A stretch of 64,000 bases of DNA from Ryuthela nishihirai (GCA_038380435.1 JAWZYU010000028.1:45505095-45569094); one strand, 5' to 3'. Positions 24,669 to 36,210 are shown, counted from the stretch's first letter. Program-made: numbers and translations. Notes: generated from the sequence alone by a model not told the origin.

Positions 24669-25270
24669 AGATGAATCAAAGCGTAAGGATGGTGATGATC
24701 AAAACGCAATGAAGATGACGATCAAAGTGTAACGAGAAAAGAGGATTAAAGCAAAACGATGAGGATGCTCAAAGCATAAAAAAAGCTCATTAAAAGCTCA
24801 TTAAAGGAGGATTAAAGCGTAACGAGAAGGATGATTAAAGCATAACGAGGAGGAGGATTAAGGCGTAACGAGGAGGATGATTAAGGCGTAACGAGGAGGA
24901 TGATTAAAGCGTAACAAGGAGGATGATTAAGGCATAATGAGGATGATGATTAAGGCGTAACGAGGAGGATGATTAAGGCGTAACGAGGAGGATGATTAAA
25001 GCGTAACGAGGAGGATGATTAAGGCGTAACGAGGAGGATGATTAAAACGCAACGAGAAGGATGATTAAAGCGTAACGAGAAAGAGGATCAAAGTGTGATG
25101 AAAACGATGATGATGGTGTCATGGAGCTGATAATAAAGGTGTGACAGAGAGGATGATAAAAATGTAAAGAGGATGATGACGAAAATGTGATGAAACCGAT
25201 GAAAATTTGTGACGAGTAGGATGGCGAAGGTGTGCCGAAGACGATAATGAACGTTTAAGGAAGAGGGTGA
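24669..25270 (+). repeat. 23-bp minisatellite with degenerate edges
   Basis: The best-preserved part is about 24800-25080, with the unit ATTAAGGCGTAACGAGG plus AGGATG (23 bp). Edges decay into GATGATGA-rich sequence. A purine-rich strand bias is evident. Confidence 0.88.
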
Positions 25271-26402
25271 TGATGATGGTATAACAACAATAATGACTAC
25301 AACAATAACTTCATTATAAGAACTGAAAGAACAAACAAATCTATTCTAGAGAGAAAAAAGAAAATGATTTCTTCCTTTCCGCGATAAAAATCCACGCGAG
25401 TTGTCAAAACGATTTTATATTTTTCGCGGAAAATTACCACTATTTCGTACTTAAGATCAAATCCAATTTAATTCAAAACGCCGACTAAAATAACGATGCA
25501 ATGAGCACAGCACATCCCAGAGCCTGAGGGCATTACTCTTCAATCCCTTCTTCACAGTCCTTCTCTCTCTCTTTTCACCTTCTTATTAAATAGACTTAGA
25601 AGTAAATTCCTTCTCCATAAAACACATATCCGTTGCCGCTTCAACGCGTCTTACACTAAGCATTCAAAAATCTCAAACAACAATCTCATTATACGTCAGT
25701 TTCCAAGACATGCTTTTGAGAGAGGAGATGAATGAAAAACGGGGAGTCAGACAGGAATAGAACAAAACACGGATTTACTCTATATCCCTCCCTTCCTCCA
25801 ACTTCTTCCTCCCCAACTTCCTCCTCCTCCTCCTCCCAACTTTTTCCTCCCCCCACACCTCATCCTCCACCTTTAGCGACAACACAGAATCCAATTGTCA
25901 CCAGAATGTTTACGTCGGACAGATTTAATTTATTTGAACGCGAGATGCGAGTCCATCCTTCTTAAAGGAAACCGAAGTCTTGGAGGAGACTGCGTCAGCC
26001 TGTCTTTGGTGTAATGAGATGAATCTGGTGTCTGTCTGTACAGAAACAGATTTCATTTACGTCCCCCTCCCCTTCTTCCAACTCCCGATCTTCTTCTTTT
26101 TCCCTCGTGCTTATTTCTTGTCCATTGTGCGACGATCTGGAGTTGTCAGGATATTTCCAACACCTGGCAGTTTCGAATTGCGTCTTGTGTTGGTTTTGGC
26201 TTTCTTGCGATGCGACGCATTGTTTGCATTTTCGCAACAGTTTCTGACAACAATGCGAACGTGATGAAGAATTAAGTCAAAAACGGAAACCTCAGGAAAT
26301 CAGTTGGCGATTTTTCGTTTATTTTTTGATTCTTTTATTCGTTGAAAATTTTATCTGTTTACAACGAAATTTCGCCGATCTCTTTAACGTGGCCGTTCCT
26401 AA
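25271..26402. other. unique DNA, no gene recognised
   Basis: Contains pyrimidine-rich tracts (25780-25870) and short open frames on both strands without recognisable domains. Confidence 0.5.
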
Positions 26403-26992
26403 TGGACCCAGTTGGCTTAGTCGGTAGATCACGAGGCTGGCAATCTTAGTTCTTTCGTTTTTTTTTATCTCGTTGAGAAAGAAGTACAGATGGGTTAGGA
26501 AAGAGCACCGTCCGTCGGATGGGAGGGTAAGCCGTGGCCCCTGTGCACGTTCCTGACCCTATGCACATTCCTGACCCATACCTATGCACATTCCTGCCCC
26601 ATACCATGTGCACATTCCTGACCCATACCCTGTGCACATTCCTGCCCCATACCATGTGCACATTCCTGACCCATACCCTGTGCACATTCCTGACCCATAC
26701 CCTGTGCACGTTCCTGACCCATACCCTGCGCACATTCCTGACTCATACAATGTGCACGTACCTGACCCACACCCTGTGCACATTACTGAGCCATACCTTG
26801 TGCACTTCCTGTACAAAATCCAGCGTTAAGAATATACTGAATGGCCTTGACGGGGGCTACCATCTATCTCCCAATAGCTGTTCCAGTGGGTCCCATCCGC
26901 CAACAATCTCTGAGTCTTCGGGGTCCTTGTGACCGGCCATTTAGCCCGTTGTGTGTAAAAAAGTGTCGTTCAAAGGTAAAACAACCCAACCC
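26403..26992 (+). repeat. diverged SINE-A with internal 24-bp expansion
   Basis: A degraded head (GGCTTAGTCGGTAGATC) and core (GTCCGTCGGATGGGAGG) lead into a minisatellite, after which the 3' module resumes (AATGGCCTTGACGGG) and ends in AACAACCCAACCC. The expansion sits exactly where the SINE normally reads CCATACCCTGTGCACGTT. Confidence 0.88.
26541..26812 (+). repeat. 24-bp minisatellite born inside SINE-A
   Basis: About 11 units of CCATACCCTGTGCACATT plus CCTGAC. The first 16 bases copy the SINE-A segment CCATACCCTGTGCAC; the remaining bases are new. Because 24 is a multiple of 3, both strands show repetitive open frames (8-residue periods). These are a by-product, not evidence of a gene. 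Confidence 0.93.
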
Positions 26993-27751
26993 TATGTACC
27001 CTTACGATATTGCAACGATTACAAACTTCTTGACCCAATTTCTCGAAAGATTTAAAAGAAACAAAAAGAAAAGGTTCCAATTATTCCGGTTTTAAAATTT
27101 GCCATCTTGAAGCATTAAAATATTGCCATGAATGAAACGGATGGAAAATGAGCTTGACTTCAAAAATAGTATTTAACAATTATGATTCTAAAATAATGTA
27201 ATGTATTACAAAAGTATGAATAAAAACATTTACATAAAGTCAACCAACACGAATCATCATCAGCATAAAAAATAAACCTTCAGAAGAACAAAGCCCCTTT
27301 TTATTATTCCTCCAAGAGAGAAAAATAAGGCTTTTACAACAGTCGATAAGTGGCGCAATCATATCTGTCAACAAACCCGCAATCTATAAAGAATAACTTT
27401 ACCAATTCCTAAACAAACTAAATATAACTATGCATCGATTCATGAAATCTTCCTGCAGAAAAGTGGAGATCAGTTCTGCTTTTTCGACTAACATATAACC
27501 TCCTCAGTCATATCTTTAAGTGTCCTAAACATCCTTCTTGTTCTTACTAATCTTCTAACAGGATCAACACTAATAAACTCATTTAATCTCCCGCGAACAC
27601 ACTAAATAAAACAATTTCTTGTTTTATACTTTAGTGCACAGAATAAGACAAACTACGTTTTCCTTCACACTCTAATTTTTCTTAATACAATTTATTCTCT
27701 GTTTTTCAGTTATGTTTGTTCGAAGTAGTTAGTGATGTAATTCGCAGCCAT
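26935..27751 (+). repeat. duplicated flank of the 47-bp array, copy 2
   Basis: Nearly identical to 13621-14436 at a constant offset of 13314-13315, with scattered substitutions and small indels. The homology starts inside the SINE-A 3' module. Confidence 0.92.
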
Positions 27752-28455
27752 AGCACATGCGATCATCAAAATGATACATCAAATCACAAGTTCATTGAAG
27801 TACATGTGATCATCAAAATGATACATCAAATCACAAGTTTATTGAAGCACACGCGATCATCAAAATGATACATCAAATCACAAGTTCATTAAAGTACATG
27901 CGATCATCAAAATGATACATCAAATCACAAGTTCATTGAAGCACATGCGATCATCAAAATAATACATCAAATCACAAGTTCATTGAAGCACACGCGATCA
28001 TCAAAATGATACATCAAATCACAAGTTCATTGAAGCACACGCGATCATCAAAATGATACATCAAATCACAAGTTGATTGAAGCACATTCGATCATCAAAA
28101 TGATACATCAAATCACAAGTTGATTGAAGCACATTCGATCATCAAAATGATACATCAAATCACAAGTTCATTGAAGCACATGCGATCATCAAAACGATAC
28201 ATCAAATCACAAGTTCATTGAAGCACATGCGATCATCAAAACGATACATCAAATCACAAGTTCATTGAAGCACATGCGATCATCAAAACGATACATCAAA
28301 TCACAAGTTAATTGAAGCACATGCGATCATCAAAACGATACATCAAATCACAAGTTCATTGAAGCACATGCGATCATCAAAACGATACATCAAATCACAA
28401 GTTCATTGAAGCACATGCGATATTCAAAATGATACATCAAATCACAAGTTCATTA
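27752..28455 (+). repeat. 47-bp satellite array, about 15 units
   Basis: Same monomer family as 14437-22907. Several consecutive units carry the AAAACGATAC variant (28170-28400), a locally homogenised subtype rare in the large array. Confidence 0.95.
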
Positions 28456-28604
28456 GAGCCCGATCATCTGTCGTAACAATATCATTCCAGTCGTGCATGA
28501 CAACAACGTATTTTGAGTGAGAATCGAGGTTCCTATAGTTTTTAACAATGACCAGTTAATGGAAAGCAATGACTTGTTAATTTATAACTGCCAGTTAATG
28601 TGTA

Positions 28605-29146
28605 CAGTCGCTCAAAAAAATATCCGAACACTATAGTTGATTACAGAATTCAGAAAAAAATATCTGGCAACGATTTTTTTTAGAAATTAATGATCTGGCA
28701 ACCGTGTCACATCACTAATTTCTAAAAAAAAATCTTTGCCAGATATTTTTTCTGAATTCTGTAATCAACCATAATGTTCGGATATTTTTTTAATGTATTT
28801 AATGCGCATGAATATATAATGCAATGAATATGGAGCGTGTGCAGTTACCGTTCACAGCAAACTGGAGCGGTTGCGGTTAATGTTCACAGCACATAGGATC
28901 GTGTGAGCTCACAAAGACCTGGATCGTGTGGGCTCACTCACAGAAATATTGAGCGTGTGCAGTTACCGTTCACAGCAAACTGGAGCGTGTACAATTGCTG
29001 TACACGCTCCAGATATTTTTCCTGAATTCTGTAATCACGTGACACGAAGGTTGCCAGATCACTAATTTCTAAAAAAAAATCGTTGCCAGATATTTTTCTG
29101 AATTCTGTAATCAACCATAGTGTTCGGATATTTTTTTGAGCGACTG
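28605..29146 (-). mobile_element. composite palindromic MITE, ~540 bp
   Basis: Ends in inverted repeats starting CAGTCGCTCAAAAAAA and is flanked by TA (28603-28604, 29147-29148), as expected of Tc1/mariner elements. One side is a nearly self-complementary ~190-bp block. The middle (~28800-29010) holds short hairpins such as GCGTGTACAATTGCTGTACACGC. The same element lies in the opposite orientation at 37770-38330. No transposase frame, so non-autonomous. Confidence 0.88.
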
Positions 29147-29195
29147 TACACTCTTCAGTCCCTTTATTACGTACAGTTTCTTGTTATGCCAAGAG

Positions 29196-29247
29196 TGACC
29201 TCTGTGGCAAGCAGCTGCTTGAGGGGGGTATTTATTTATATATTTAT
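29196..29247 (+). repeat. SINE-B 3' fragment
   Basis: Matches the conserved 3' end of SINE-B (GTGGCAAGCAGCTGCTTGAG then TATTTATTTAT). 5' truncated. Confidence 0.8.
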
Positions 29248-29404
29248 AACTCGGGTACAGGACTTAATAACTTCTTAAATAAGTTCTTCGTCATAAAATG
29301 TGAGCTCAAGGTAATTTAAATATCTCAAGCAATTCTATTTAAATCTTAATTTTTAAAACTGGTGTGTTCTGTGTGTAAAGATTTATGGTAGCTGAAATAT
29401 TATT

Positions 29405-29458
29405 TTAATTGGTACTCGAACCTGGAAACATGATTATGCGCCTGGAGCTCTACCGGTG
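29405..29458 (-). repeat. tRNA-like SINE head fragment
   Basis: Reading the minus strand gives a degraded A box (CCGGTAGAGCTCCAGG) and a B box (GGTTCGAGTACC). No module follows. Family uncertain. Confidence 0.5.
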
Positions 29459-29752
29459 GCGAAAAATCTCGCCTGAGGTCATGCGACGACAACTAAAAAG
29501 AAAATAAAAAAAAAAAAATGAATAAATAAAAGTTCCGATTTTAACCCAAATTCAATTCGGTAAATCCTTCGATTCGTCATGAATTTTTTTCAATCTTTAC
29601 TTAAACTTATATCGATTTTTTTTCCATTTTATTAAAACATATATGGACACTTAAACTTCAATTTTTTGCTTTTTTTTTCAATTTGGTTGCTGGGACTTAT
29701 AGCCAATATTTAGATTTAGGTCCCAATATGAGTACATCCCCATATTATTTTA
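29459..29752. other. unique AT-rich spacer
   Basis: Homopolymer-rich; nothing recognised apart from a CCCAATATGAG copy at 29722-29732 that recurs after the next SINE. Confidence 0.5.
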
Positions 29753-29754
29753 GT

Positions 29755-30120
29755 GGCGGGGGTGGCTCAGTCGGTAGCGCGCCAGGCTTGTAATCTGTAG
29801 TTCCCAGGTTCGAGTCCCAGCTGGGTCAGTGTGGAGATTTATCTCCGCAAAACGCCCTGCCCACGGTCAGTAGGGGACACCGCCGCCGTCCGTCGGATGG
29901 GACGATAAGACGTGGCCCCGTGTGCAGGAGAGCCATATCCTGCGAACGTTAAAGAATACGCTGGATGGTCTTGACGGGAGACTTCCATCTGTCTGCCAAT
30001 AGATGTTCCAGTGGATTCCCTCCCTCAACTTTCTCTGAGCCTTCGGGGTCCATGTGACCTGGCCATTTAGCCCATGGTGTGCAAAAAAGTGCCGCTCAGA
30101 GGTAAAACAACCCAACCCAA
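29755..30120 (+). repeat. SINE-A, single module
   Basis: Complete, with small core deletions. CCCAATATGAG lies 20 bp upstream of the head and directly overlaps the 3' tail (30116-30126). It is a possible TSD with 20 bp of filler. Confidence 0.88.
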
Positions 30121-30225
30121 TATGAGAACACAGATTTTTTTTAGTTTTTGATACGTTCATAAGTGAACAATTTTCATTAAAGGACAATCACAACTTATAT
30201 GGCAAAACAAAACAACCATATCAAA

Positions 30226-30300
30226 TCCGGCACTCGAACCCGGATGCCGGAAGTGTTACCGCAAGCCTACGACACCACTGAGCCACCAACTGCGGTTCTG
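30226..30300 (-). repeat. tRNA-like sequence of a third type
   Basis: The minus strand reads GGTGGCTCAGTGGTG (A box), then CGGGTTCGAGTGCCGG (B box). The arms do not fold into a standard clover leaf by eye, so it is more likely a SINE head or tRNA pseudogene than a working tRNA. No other copy is seen in this window. Confidence 0.5.
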
Positions 30301-31165
30301 AACCCGAACGAGTGATTTTACATCTTGATTTTGAAAGCGAGATTCTACAAACAAACGTCAGCCGACGAAACCGTAACGAACGAAAGCCCAAAATCCATTT
30401 TTTTCTCTCTCCACCCAACATCATTGTACTTTTAAATTACGCAATTAAACAAGGTGGGGGGATGGGGGGGGGGAAGGAAGAAAAAGAAAATCAAAATAAA
30501 GCGTCGCAGTTTTTGCCCTTCACCGAATGTTGGTCACATTCGGTCGTGAGTCACGTGTCGGAGGGGGCCAGTCACGTGGCAGCTGGGTGTGATCTTTTGG
30601 GTGGAGGAGAGCTGAGTCAGCGTCCTAATGTCAATCAAATCAGGAGAGCTGTGATCATAAGTGACATCAGCGCGTGGAGGATGGGAGGAAGTTTGAGAGG
30701 AGGTAGAGCAAAGTGAGGGTGGGGTGGGATAGGGGGGAGATCAGAGGAGGTTAGTAAAGAGGGGTGGGAAAGTTATGGGCTCGGGGGGAGAGCAGGAGAT
30801 TGTGAACTGGAGAGGGACTCTGTTGTATACGGAGGTTGAGAGACAGTTCTCACTTTGGCGAATGGTGATAATCTGATTGGTCAATGGATGTGGTTCGGGA
30901 TTTTTTTTTTATTCATTTATTTAGTCACGTGTTGTTTTTGGACTGCTCTCTCGCAAATGATGTTAATAATGAGTCGAAGAATAATATTTTGTTCAGTGCT
31001 CATTGATTTTAATCGTTTAAAGGAATTGATGAGATTAACTTTTCGGGAAAATGTTGTTCAATATTAAAATTAAGTGGAAGAAGAGTACGTCGCCTCTGGC
31101 AAATATGGGATGTTCGCTTTCAAAGGGGAAGTTATTATTTTGTAAATTTAGCCCCCCTCAAGTAA
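30301..31165. other. unique DNA with G-rich strand
   Basis: 30450-30850 is markedly G-rich on this strand with several G runs; the 134-codon frame at 30312-30716 has no recognisable domain. No gene assigned. Confidence 0.45.
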
Positions 31166-31169
31166 TGGA

Positions 31170-31545
31170 TTGGGTTGGGTTGTTTTAATTCTGAGCGGCA
31201 CTTTTTTGCACACCATGGGCTAAATGACCAGGTCACATGGACCCCGAAGGCTCAGAGTAGGTTGGGGGAGGGGACCCACTGGAACAGCTGTTGGGAGACA
31301 GATGGTAGCCTCCCGTCCTTTAACGTGCACAGGGTATGGCTCTCCCGCAAACGGGGCCAGGGTTTAACGTCCCATCCGACGGACGGCGGCATTTCCAAGC
31401 CCATCGGTGTCCCCTACTGAGAGCTACTACGTGGGCAGGGCGGGGAATTTTGCGGAGATAAATCTCAAAGCTGACCCAGCTGGGACTCGAATCTGGGAAC
31501 TACAGATTACGAGCCTGGCGCGCTACCGACTGAGCCACCCCCGCC
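31170..31545 (-). repeat. SINE-A, single module, with 16-bp TSD
   Basis: A complete antisense copy with a small deletion at the module-core boundary and a short insertion (GAGAGCTACTAC) in the core. TSD CCCCTCAAGTAATGGA (31154-31169), repeated with one mismatch at 31544-31559. Confidence 0.92.
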
Positions 31546-31559
31546 CCTCAAATAATGGA

Positions 31560-31908
31560 AGTTAGGACTAATGGATTATTGGGAGAAATGCAAATAGTAA
31601 TGTTTTATTACTACCTATAAAACACAAAAGGAATTTTACGTTTATCGCTTAAAATTAAAAAAGTCGTTTTTTTACAACTCTCTTAAAATAATATCTCTTA
31701 AAATAAGAAAAAAAAAGTTTATTTTTTTTACCTCTGTCTCCTGAGGGTAAAAAGTCAAATCGCTGCTGTCAGTGTCACTTGACAACAACACTTTGACAAC
31801 AACTCAATGTTTCAAGCATAAGTAGATTGTTTTAAATGTTTGCTTAAAATTTGGCCATTTTCTAAAATTTTTAAGAGTTCGTGGGCGCAATTTAAACTTT
31901 TTCGGTGG
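31560..31908. other. unique AT-rich spacer
   Basis: Nothing recognised. Confidence 0.5.
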
Positions 31909-32457
31909 GGTTGTTTTACCTCTGAGAAGCACTTTTTTGCACCCCATGGGCTAAATGGCCAGGTTACATGGACCCGAAGGCTCACAGAAGGTTGGGGGAG
32001 GGGACCCACTGAAACAGCTGTTGGGAGACAGATGGTAGCCTCCCGTCAAGGCCATCCAGCGTGTTCTTTAACGTTGAATTGTTTTACCTCTGAGAAGCAT
32101 TTTTTTGCACCCCATGGGCTAAATGGCCAGGTCACATGGACCCCGAAGGCTCAGAGAAGGTTGGGGGAGGGGACCCACTGGAACAGCTGTTGGGAGACAG
32201 ATGGTAGCCTCCCGTCAAGGCCATCCAGTGTGTTCTTTAACGTGCACAGGATATGGCTCTCTCACGTACACGGGGCCACAGCTTACGTTCCATCCGACGG
32301 ACGGCAGCCTTTCCAAGCCCATCAGTGCCCCTACTGACCGTAAGCAGGGCGGAAAGTTTTGCGGAGATAAATCTCAACGCTGACCCAACTGGGACTCGAA
32401 CCGGGGAACTGCAGATTACGAGCCTGGTGCGCTACCGACTGAGCCACCCCCGCCCCT
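31909..32457 (-). repeat. SINE-A with 2 modules
   Basis: Complete antisense copy with the module junction near 32073. Both modules share the rare GAGAAGCA variant near the 3' tip, so the second was probably copied from the first. Confidence 0.9.
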
Positions 32458-32552
32458 AAATTTTACGTGATTCGGAAAGTGCGTACTGGTTAGATCGGTA
32501 GTGTGACGAAACGCAACAGTTCGTCAATAACTATTGAACCTCCCCCCGCCCT

Positions 32553-32622
32553 TCCATGTGATCTGGCCATTTAGCCCATGGTGTGCAAAAAAGTGCCGCT
32601 CAGAGGTAAAACAACCCATCGC
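32553..32622 (+). repeat. SINE-A 3' fragment
   Basis: Last ~70 bp of a module (CCATGTGATCTGGCC to AACAACCC). 5' truncated. Confidence 0.85.
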
Positions 32623-33010
32623 ATCCAGCGTATTGTTTTTGTTCTAATTCATAATTTTTGAAAAACTCGACTCAACCAAAATTTCCATGTAGGGAACTGA
32701 TTCATTTGCATTTTTGACGCAGTTTTGCATAAACTTGTCCAGGACATCAGACAGAACTGGTTTCGTTTAAAAAAACCCATCAATTGGACTAATTACTTTA
32801 ATAATTCAAATACTACTCAGGATTTCGTATTTAATCTTTAAAGTCTGAACCCACATTAATTATGACGCAATCTAATAATTAAATAATTTATTAGTATTAA
32901 CCAAATAAATTTCAGAAAACTCTCACTGAAACCAACACAAATACAAAACTGAATTTTTATTTTTCATTTGTTTTATCCGAAAAAGAGATCTCTACAAGAG
33001 AGAAAGATCT
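32623..33010. other. unique AT-rich spacer
   Basis: Nothing recognised. Confidence 0.5.
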
Positions 33011-33320
33011 GGCAACCGCCGTGGCTCTCCCCTCTTCACCAATGGAATGTCTTGTTAGCGATAAAGCTCACGAGCTGGCGCGCGAGCGTCAGACAGTGAG
33101 GCGCTGTTCCGCTGCCAGAACCCCGAGTGGCTCGTTGGCAGTCTGTCAGTGGCTTGCCTTGACGGGAATTCGCGTGTCTTCGCCTTCGATCCGAGAAACC
33201 GTGCTGCCAGAGCATCTAGGAAAATCTCGTGTCCTCCTCCTCCTCGTGGACTCTTATTTGATGAGGTGTGTGTGTGTCTGTCCGTGCATGTGTGGCTGGT
33301 AGCGTAATATTCGTGCAGCG
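33011..33320 (+). promoter_or_regulatory. CpG-rich block, possible promoter or first exon
   Basis: About 300 bp of G+C- and CpG-rich unique sequence in an AT-rich setting, ending in a short GT repeat. It contains Initiator-like TCAGT motifs (for example GTCTGTCAGTGG). The 93-codon frame at 33021-33302 has no recognised domain. Strand and function are inferred only. Confidence 0.25.
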
Positions 33321-34106
33321 TGCTAATGCACTTGCCAATAATAGTACGTCGTTGATTTGTTAGTCAACGTGTTCGTTGTTGGTGTCGTTATTGTTCTTTT
33401 TTTTTGTTGTTCTCGATGTTGTGTTGATGTTTTTCTTTTTTACTTTCCCATGTTGGTCTTCGATAATATTTAGTCCGTTTTTCGTTTTTTTTTTTGTTCT
33501 TTCCGAAGTTGTAGTTGTCGTTGTTGTTGTTGTTGTTACTATGGGATTCTTCAAAACCTGTAATTTGAGAGAATAGGTATGGACAGAGTCGGAGCGTATA
33601 CGAGTGGGTTACGAGAGGCGGGGGGGGGGGGGGGGGGGGGGGGGAATAAAAAGTATTTTTTCTGGAGCCTGCCAAGTGTAGTAAAATATTCTTTGTGTTT
33701 CTTATTTTTGTTTCGTCTCCATTGGATATTTTTATAAATAAGACCGCATACTATATAAATATACTATATAAGTAGACTGTGCTGTCGAAATATTGATGCG
33801 AATCTAATTTAGAAGCTCTATAACTTCTGAAATATCCATTTATTGGAAAAATGGGACTGAGAATGAATTGAAGACCATAATCAAATCTATTTAAATCTCG
33901 ATTTTCAACAATATTCGTTCAGTATTTAAAGAGTTATGAACACTGAAATATTTCGCAATAACAATGCGTCATAAGAATGAATTTAGATTCCCAGTGACAT
34001 AACATTGAAATTCTCTAATATTCTTGTAGAGCAGCAGTGTTCCTCTCTGGTGCAATATTGTTTGGTAGCAGGACGAAAATCTTTGTCTCTCTTTGATTCC
34101 CAACTT
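33321..34106. other. unique DNA with GTT and poly-G tracts
   Basis: T-rich/GTT microsatellite around 33370-33540 and a G run of about 25 at 33619-33644. No gene recognised. Confidence 0.5.
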
Positions 34107-34118
34107 CCCCTGTTCTGT

Positions 34119-34499
34119 GGGCGGGGTGGCTCAGTCGGTCCGCGCCAAGCTCGTAATCTGTAGTTCCCAGGTTCGAGTCCCAGCTGGGTCAGCGTTCAGA
34201 TTTATCTCCACAAAAATTCCCCGCCCTGCCCACGGTCAGTAGGGGATACCGATGGGCTTGGAAAGGCCACTGTCCGTCGGATGGGACGTTAAGCCGTGGC
34301 CCCGTGTGCGGGAGAGCCATACCCTGTGCACGTTAAAGAACACGCTGAATGGCCCTGGCGGGAGGCTACCATCTGTCTTCCAACAGCTGTTCCAGTGGGT
34401 CCCCTCCCCCAACCTTCTCTGAGCTTTCGGGGTCCATGTGACCTGGCCATTTAGCCCATGGTGTGCAAAAAAGTGCCGCTCAGAGGTAAAACAACCCAA
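34119..34499 (+). repeat. SINE-A, single module, with 12-bp TSD
   Basis: Complete copy. Exact TSD CCCCTGTTCTGT at 34107-34118 and 34500-34511. Part of the A-box region is lost (GTCGGTCCGCGCC). Confidence 0.92.
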
Positions 34500-34604
34500 C
34501 CCCTGTTCTGTCGTTGACAAGATCTGATCAGTTTTAAATAATACCGTAGTGCTCTATGAAAACCATTAGTGGTCGGTGGACCACTTATGGTCCGCTGACC
34601 AATG

Positions 34605-35495
34605 TCGGGCTGTTTTACCTCTGAGCGGCACGTTTTTTCCACACAATGGGCTAAAAGGCCAAGTCGCAAGGACCCCGAAGGTTCAGAGAAGGTTGGGGTA
34701 AGGGATATACTAGAACAGCTGTTGGGAGACAGATGGTAGCCTCCCGTCAACGCCATCCACTGTGTTCTTTAACGTTGGGTTGTTTTACCTCTGAGCGGCA
34801 CTTTTTTCCACACTATGGGCTAAATGGCCAGGTCACATGGACCCCGAAGACTCAGAGAAGGTTGGGGGAGATGACCCACTGGAACAGCTGTTGGGAGACA
34901 GATGGTCGCCTCCCGTCAAGGCCATCCAGCGTGTTCTTTAACGTTGGGTTGTTTTACCTCTGAGCGGCACTTTTTTCCACACCATGGGCTAAATGGCCAG
35001 GTCACAAGGAACCCGAAGGCACAGAGAAGGTTGGGGGAGGGGACCCATTGGAACAGCTGTTGGGAGACAGATGGTAGCCTCCCGTCAAGGCCATCCAGCG
35101 TGTTCTTTATCGTTGGGTTCTTTTACCTCTGTGCGGCACTTTTTTGCACACCATGGGCTAAATGGCCAGGTCACATGGACCCCGAAGACTCAGAGAAGGT
35201 TGTGGAAGGGGACCCACTGGAACAGGTCTTGGGAGACAGATGGTAGCCTCCCGTTAAGGCCATCCAGCGTGTTCTTTAACGCGCACAGGATATGGCTCTC
35301 CCGCACACGGGGACACGGCTTAGCGTCCCCATCCGACGGATGGCGACCTTTCCAAGCCAATCGTTGTCCCCCTTCTGATGGTGAGCAGGGCGGAGTTTGG
35401 CGAAGATAAATCTCAGTGCTGACCGAACTGGAACTCGAACCTGGGAACTGTAGATTACGAGCCTGGCGCGCTACCGACTAAGCCATCACCGCCCC
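34605..35495 (-). repeat. SINE-A with 4 modules
   Basis: Antisense copy with module boundaries near 34773, 34943 and 35113, then core and head. Three of the modules share TTTTTTCCACAC, where other copies have TTTTTTGCACAC. This indicates local copying of modules. Confidence 0.92.
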
Positions 35496-35864
35496 TTTTT
35501 TGTTAATGAACCCATATCACAGTGTAAAGTGTCTCAGTGGCAACCTGTACTCGCATTCTGCAATTTCAAAGCTTCCGTAACATAAATGCATGATTGGAAC
35601 TGTTAGCATTATTCGTCCCAATTAGAACTGCAATCTCCTTATTAATTATTGATATATTTCTACGTCCTGACGCATCGTATATAGGGCCACTATTTGAGCA
35701 GCTTTGAATTTGATTTACATTGTACAATATCTGGATTAGCATGTCTTCGATCCCTTTCTGCTTCCTCTGATCTCTTTGGACAGCTTTAACACGAATTCTG
35801 ACATGTACACTAGTTTACTGTGAACACCTGCTAGTCTGTATACACTACGTTACCAAAAGTATTG
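35496..35864. other. unique DNA with a Tc1-like end
   Basis: ACACTACGTTACCAAAAGTA near 35840 resembles the outer part of Tc1-type terminal repeats. No matching transposase is visible before the SINE that follows. Confidence 0.35.
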
Positions 35865-36210
35865 AGTTGGGTTGGGTTGTTTTACCTCTGAGCGGCACTT
35901 TTTTGCACATCATGGGCTGAATGGCCAGGTCACATGGACCCCGTAGGCTCAGAGAAGGTTGGGGGAGGGGACCCACTGGAACAGCTGTTGAGAGACAGAT
36001 GGTAGTCTCCCGTCAAGGCCATTCAGCGTGTTCTTTAACGTGCAGAGGGTATGGCTCTCCCGCACACGGGGCCACGGCTTAACGTCCTATCCGACGGACG
36101 GCGGCCTTTCCAAGCCCATCGGTGTCCCCTACTGACCGTGGGCAGGGCAGGGAATTTTGCGGAGAAAAATCTCAACGCTGACCCAGGTGGGACTCGAACC
36201 TGGGAACTAC
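35865..36210 (-). repeat. SINE-A lacking its outer head
   Basis: One module and core, ending in the head just past the B box (CTCGAACCTGGGAACTAC). 5' truncated. Confidence 0.88.

Noticed and set aside
26446..26932. Long repetitive open frames on both strands
   Set aside because: The 24-bp repeat is a multiple of three, so any stop-free unit gives an open frame on several frames at once. No start context or domain.
33360..33675. Open frames with Val/Phe or Thr/Asn runs
   Set aside because: Direct translations of GTT and T-rich microsatellites and a G run.
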